Positions 4,057-6,725 of a stretch of DNA of 6,725 bases are shown one piece after another. The first letter of the stretch is position 1; the number at the start of each line of letters is the position of its first letter. Position numbers and translations under genes: made by a program. Under the pieces are notes generated by a model. The model was not told the DNA's origin. It saw only the letters and a program-made list of their open reading frames with translations, and did not search any database. This DNA is from CAZKXX01 sp964556705 (GTDB lineage: Bacteria > Acidobacteriota > Terriglobia > UBA7540): assembly GCA_964556705.1 (NCBI GenBank), contig CAZKXX010000144.1, forward strand, positions 1 through 6,725, read 5' to 3'.

Positions 4057-6725
4057 ATGGACGAACGACTGCGACGCGAAGTGCGGTTCCTCACCACGCG
4101 CCTGGGCGCGATCGTGAAGGAGCAGTGCGGCCCGGAGACGTTTGCGGCCGTCGAAAATCTCCGGCAGCTTTCCAAACAGATCCGTCATCACGTGGACCCG
4201 CAACTGCTGGAAGCGAAGCAGCAGGAAGTCGAGAGGCTGACGCTCGCGCGGGCGCGCGACGTGGCGCACGCCTTCAGCCTGTTCTTCCATCTCGTCAATC
4301 TCTGCGAGGAGCGGCAGCGCGTCCGCCGGCTGCGCGAATACGCGCGCGAGGAACGCGGCGCGCCCATGTCACTGCGGCACACGTTCTGCGAAGTGCAGCG
4401 CCAGCAGGTGCCGGCGGAGGCGCTCGAAAAACTTCTCGGCTCGATGCACGTCGAGCCCGTGCTGACGGCGCATCCCACGGAAGCCAAGCGCCGCAGCGTA
4501 CTCAACCACATCCTGCGCATCGGGCGGACGCTTGACGCGCTCCAGGGCGAACTCGGTCCCGCCGCCGAGCGCGCGGTGGACCCCTGGGTCGAGGCGTTAT
4601 GGCTCACCGACGAAGCGCGCGAGCGGTCCGTGACGCCGGAAGTGGAAATCGAAAGCGCGCTGGTCTTTCTCGAACGGACGATTTACGACCTCGGCGGCGC
4701 GTTCTGGGACCGGCTGCGCGAAGAACTGGCGCGCGCTTTCCCGGAGCTTGCTCCGCCCCGGCCCTTTCTGCGTTTCGGCTCGTGGGTGGGAACCGACCGC
4801 GACGGCAACCCGAACGTCACCCCGGAAACCAGCCTGCTCGCCGCCGAAAAACTTCGCGAGAGCATTCTGCGCTATTACACGGAAACGACGCGACGAATGC
4901 TGGGCCTGGTGTCATTTTCCTGCCGCCGTCCGGGCCTGGAGCGGCGATTGCGGCGCACCATCGAACGCGACATGCGGCGCTTTCCGGCGACGCGGGTTTT
5001 TCAGAATATCGACCAGCCGCGCGAGCTTTACCGGCGCCTGGTGCGGATCATGCTCTGGCGGCTCGAACGCACGGGCGCCAACCGGCACGGGAAGTACGCG
5101 GACGCGGGTGAATTCGAACGCGACGCGGCGCTGCTCGAGGAGGTGCTGGCCGAGCATCCCAGCCCGCGCGTTTCGCGGGTGGGCCCGGGGCGCCTGCGCG
5201 TGGCCGCGCAGATCTTCGGCTTCCACGCGGCGAGCCTCGATTTTCGGCAGCACGCTTCGCTGACGCGCGCCGCCGCCGAGGAAGTCCTGCGCGCCGCGAA
5301 CCTGCCGTTTGATTCCGAGGAGGCGCGCATCCGCTCCGTCCAGCGGCTGCTGACGCGGCCGGCGGTGCGTTTCCGGGCGTCCGCGGAAACGCGGCGGACG
5401 CTCGACGAGTTCGGCGCGCTCGCAGAAATCCAGAAACGTTTCGGCCAGAACGCCGCGCCGCGCTACATCCTGAGCATGACGGCGCGCACGTCGGACATCT
5501 GGGACGTGCTGCTGCTCGCGCGCCAGGCCGGGCTGATTTCGAATGGCGCGAACCTGCGCTCGGCCGTGGACGTCATCCCGCTCTTTGAAACGCTCGACGA
5601 CCTCGAACGCGGCCCGCAAATTCTCGAGGAACTTTTCTCCGACCCTCTCTATCGCCGGCTGCTGCGCTCGCGGAACGATTTCCAGGAAGTGATGCTTGGG
5701 TATTCCGACTCCGTGAAAGACGCCGGCTACGTCGCGGCGAACTGGGCGCTCTTCCGCGCGCAGAAGCGGCTCGAAGAAGTGGCGGAACGCTTCGGCGTCC
5801 GCCTGGGGCTCTTTCATGGCAAAGGTGGAACGATCGACCGCGGCGGCGGGCAGTCCCACCGCTCGATTCAGTCACAACCTTTCGCCGCGCCCGGCGGACG
5901 CATCCGAATCACCGAACAGGGCGAGGTGATTTCGCTCAAGTATTCCAATCCCGACATCGCCGAGCGGAACCTCGAGCAACTCGTCACCGCTGTTCTGGAC
6001 GCGCATCTGCTCCACGCGCGGCGGGTGGACCCGGCGAAGGTCGCCGAGTGGGAGAAGCATCTGGCGGAACTCGCCGCCAGCAGCCGCGATTATTACCGGG
6101 AGCTGGTGTATCAGACCCCGGAATTTCTGACTTATTTCTGGCAGGCGACGCCGATTGATTTGATCGAGCAGTTGCGGCTCGGCTCGCGGCCCAGCCGCCG
6201 CTTTTCCAGCGACGACTTGCGCGACCTGCGCGCCATTCCCTGGGTCTTCGCCTGGACGCAGTCGCGACACTTCCTGCCGTCGTGGTACGGACTGGGATTC
6301 GCGATCGAGAAGTTTGCGGCGGCGCGCGCGCCGGAAGGGCTCGCGGTGCTGCGCGAAATGTACGAGGGCTGGCCCTACTTCGCGATTCTGCTGGACAACG
6401 CCGAAGCCTCGCTCGCCAAGACCGACTTCTACATCGCGCGGCGCTACGCCGAGCTCGTCGAGGACGAGCAAGTTCGTCAGGCCATCTTCTGCCGCATCGA
6501 GGAGGAATACCAGCGCACCGTGCGCGGCGTGCTCGAAATTTCCGGCTGCAAACATCTGCTCGAACGGCAGCCGACGCTCGCAAAGTCCATTCGATTGCGG
6601 AATCCCTACGTGGACCCGCTCAATTTTCTTCAGATTCGTTCCCTCAAACAGTGGCGGCGCGACCGCCGCGCCAGCCCCGAACTGCTGCGCCTGCTCCAGG
6701 TCACCGTGGGCGGAATTGCGTTTGG
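4057..6725 (+). CDS. ppc: Phosphoenolpyruvate carboxylase (3' end cut by the window)
   Basis: PEPC carboxylates phosphoenolpyruvate with bicarbonate to oxaloacetate and phosphate, refilling the TCA cycle and feeding aspartate; it acts as a cytoplasmic tetramer. The window holds 889 codons. The tail TVGGIAFG shows that only about five residues and the stop are missing. Catalytic His139 is in LTAHPTEAKRR (E. coli His138). GSWVGTDRDGNPN spans 241-253. VIPLFETLDD carries the metal-ligand Glu511, and GYSDSVKDAG has Asp551 and Lys554. The glycine loop is HGKGGTIDRGGG (587-598), and GSRP/LRAIPW give Arg711 and Arg725. The loop differs from the usual HGRGGxxGRGG: Lys589 replaces an Arg and Asp594 a Gly, while the Arg595 position is kept. 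Lys788 and Arg848 match residues that bind inhibitory aspartate in E. coli. The ATG at 4057 puts the catalytic His at the family position. Its Shine-Dalgarno is weak: GGGAG ends 16 bases upstream. A terminator-like hairpin after thrC suggests partly separate transcription. Confidence 0.96.
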   Translation, partial: MDERLRREVRFLTTRLGAIVKEQCGPETFAAVENLRQLSKQIRHHVDPQLLEAKQQEVERLTLARARDVAHAFSLFFHLVNLCEERQRVRRLREYAREERGAPMSLRHTFCEVQRQQVPAEALEKLLGSMHVEPVLTAHPTEAKRRSVLNHILRIGRTLDALQGELGPAAERAVDPWVEALWLTDEARERSVTPEVEIESALVFLERTIYDLGGAFWDRLREELARAFPELAPPRPFLRFGSWVGTDRDGNPNVTPETSLLAAEKLRESILRYYTETTRRMLGLVSFSCRRPGLERRLRRTIERDMRRFPATRVFQNIDQPRELYRRLVRIMLWRLERTGANRHGKYADAGEFERDAALLEEVLAEHPSPRVSRVGPGRLRVAAQIFGFHAASLDFRQHASLTRAAAEEVLRAANLPFDSEEARIRSVQRLLTRPAVRFRASAETRRTLDEFGALAEIQKRFGQNAAPRYILSMTARTSDIWDVLLLARQAGLISNGANLRSAVDVIPLFETLDDLERGPQILEELFSDPLYRRLLRSRNDFQEVMLGYSDSVKDAGYVAANWALFRAQKRLEEVAERFGVRLGLFHGKGGTIDRGGGQSHRSIQSQPFAAPGGRIRITEQGEVISLKYSNPDIAERNLEQLVTAVLDAHLLHARRVDPAKVAEWEKHLAELAASSRDYYRELVYQTPEFLTYFWQATPIDLIEQLRLGSRPSRRFSSDDLRDLRAIPWVFAWTQSRHFLPSWYGLGFAIEKFAAARAPEGLAVLREMYEGWPYFAILLDNAEASLAKTDFYIARRYAELVEDEQVRQAIFCRIEEEYQRTVRGVLEISGCKHLLERQPTLAKSIRLRNPYVDPLNFLQIRSLKQWRRDRRASPELLRLLQVTVGGIAF

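Noticed and set aside
3671..4535. Open frames on both strands crossing 3955-4002, with peptides such as RMGRMPMLQ or GQDAHAT
   Set aside because: These peptides are translations of the palindromic repeat itself. They recur as spurious predicted proteins wherever this repeat type occurs, and the rest of each frame overlaps thrC or ppc.
4912..5859. Long antisense open frame of 315 codons opposite ppc
   Set aside because: It is fully covered by the well-supported PEPC gene. Its composition (Arg-, Ala- and Glu-rich) is that of a GC-rich shadow frame, with no recognisable domain.
1..6725. Novel defence, mobile or biosynthetic system
   Set aside because: All four genes are recognisable core-metabolism or regulator families. 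No transposase, nuclease, toxin, phage gene or CRISPR repeat is visible; only the intergenic palindromes stand out.

Overview
The window is a GC-rich bacterial stretch with four co-directional genes, all on the + strand. In order they are a LysR-type regulator, an aspartate kinase, a threonine synthase, and a phosphoenolpyruvate carboxylase (PEPC) that runs off the right edge with only about five residues missing. GC content, codon use and the type of intergenic palindromes fit an Acidobacteriota-like genome. Verrucomicrobiota or Planctomycetota are possible alternatives. This placement is an inference from pattern memory, not from a search.

Layout: 1-125 is upstream DNA with a plausible extended -10 promoter (72-100) for the regulator at 126-1040. 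An 84-base gap follows, with a GC-rich stem-loop (1042-1077) and a clear Shine-Dalgarno (1112-1116), leading to aspartate kinase (1125-2540). A 52-base palindromic element (2536-2587) fills almost the whole gap to threonine synthase (2594-3886). The 170-base gap before PEPC (4057-end) holds a terminator-like hairpin plus T-run at the end of thrC (3866-3891), an imperfect dyad (3899-3937), and a second palindromic element (3955-4002). There are no tRNAs, rRNAs, CRISPR arrays, insertion sequences or defence genes.

The genes form a metabolic set. PEPC makes oxaloacetate, the precursor of aspartate. Aspartate kinase commits aspartate to the Lys/Met/Thr pathway, and threonine synthase completes threonine. 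Homoserine dehydrogenase, homoserine kinase and aspartate-semialdehyde dehydrogenase are not in the window. The kinase has ThrA-type C-terminal ACT domains but no fused homoserine dehydrogenase. PEPC keeps the positions that in the E. coli enzyme bind the inhibitor aspartate, so both enzymes may be under end-product control.

The coding content is ordinary central metabolism. The least expected structure is in the gaps. The two palindromic elements flanking thrC share one design: a GTAG tetranucleotide, then a tight 8-bp hairpin with a TCC loop, then a second hairpin in inverted orientation ending in CTAC or CCAC. That is the architecture of REP/BIME elements mobilised by RAYT transposases. 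The first element also supplies the stop codon of the aspartate kinase gene.
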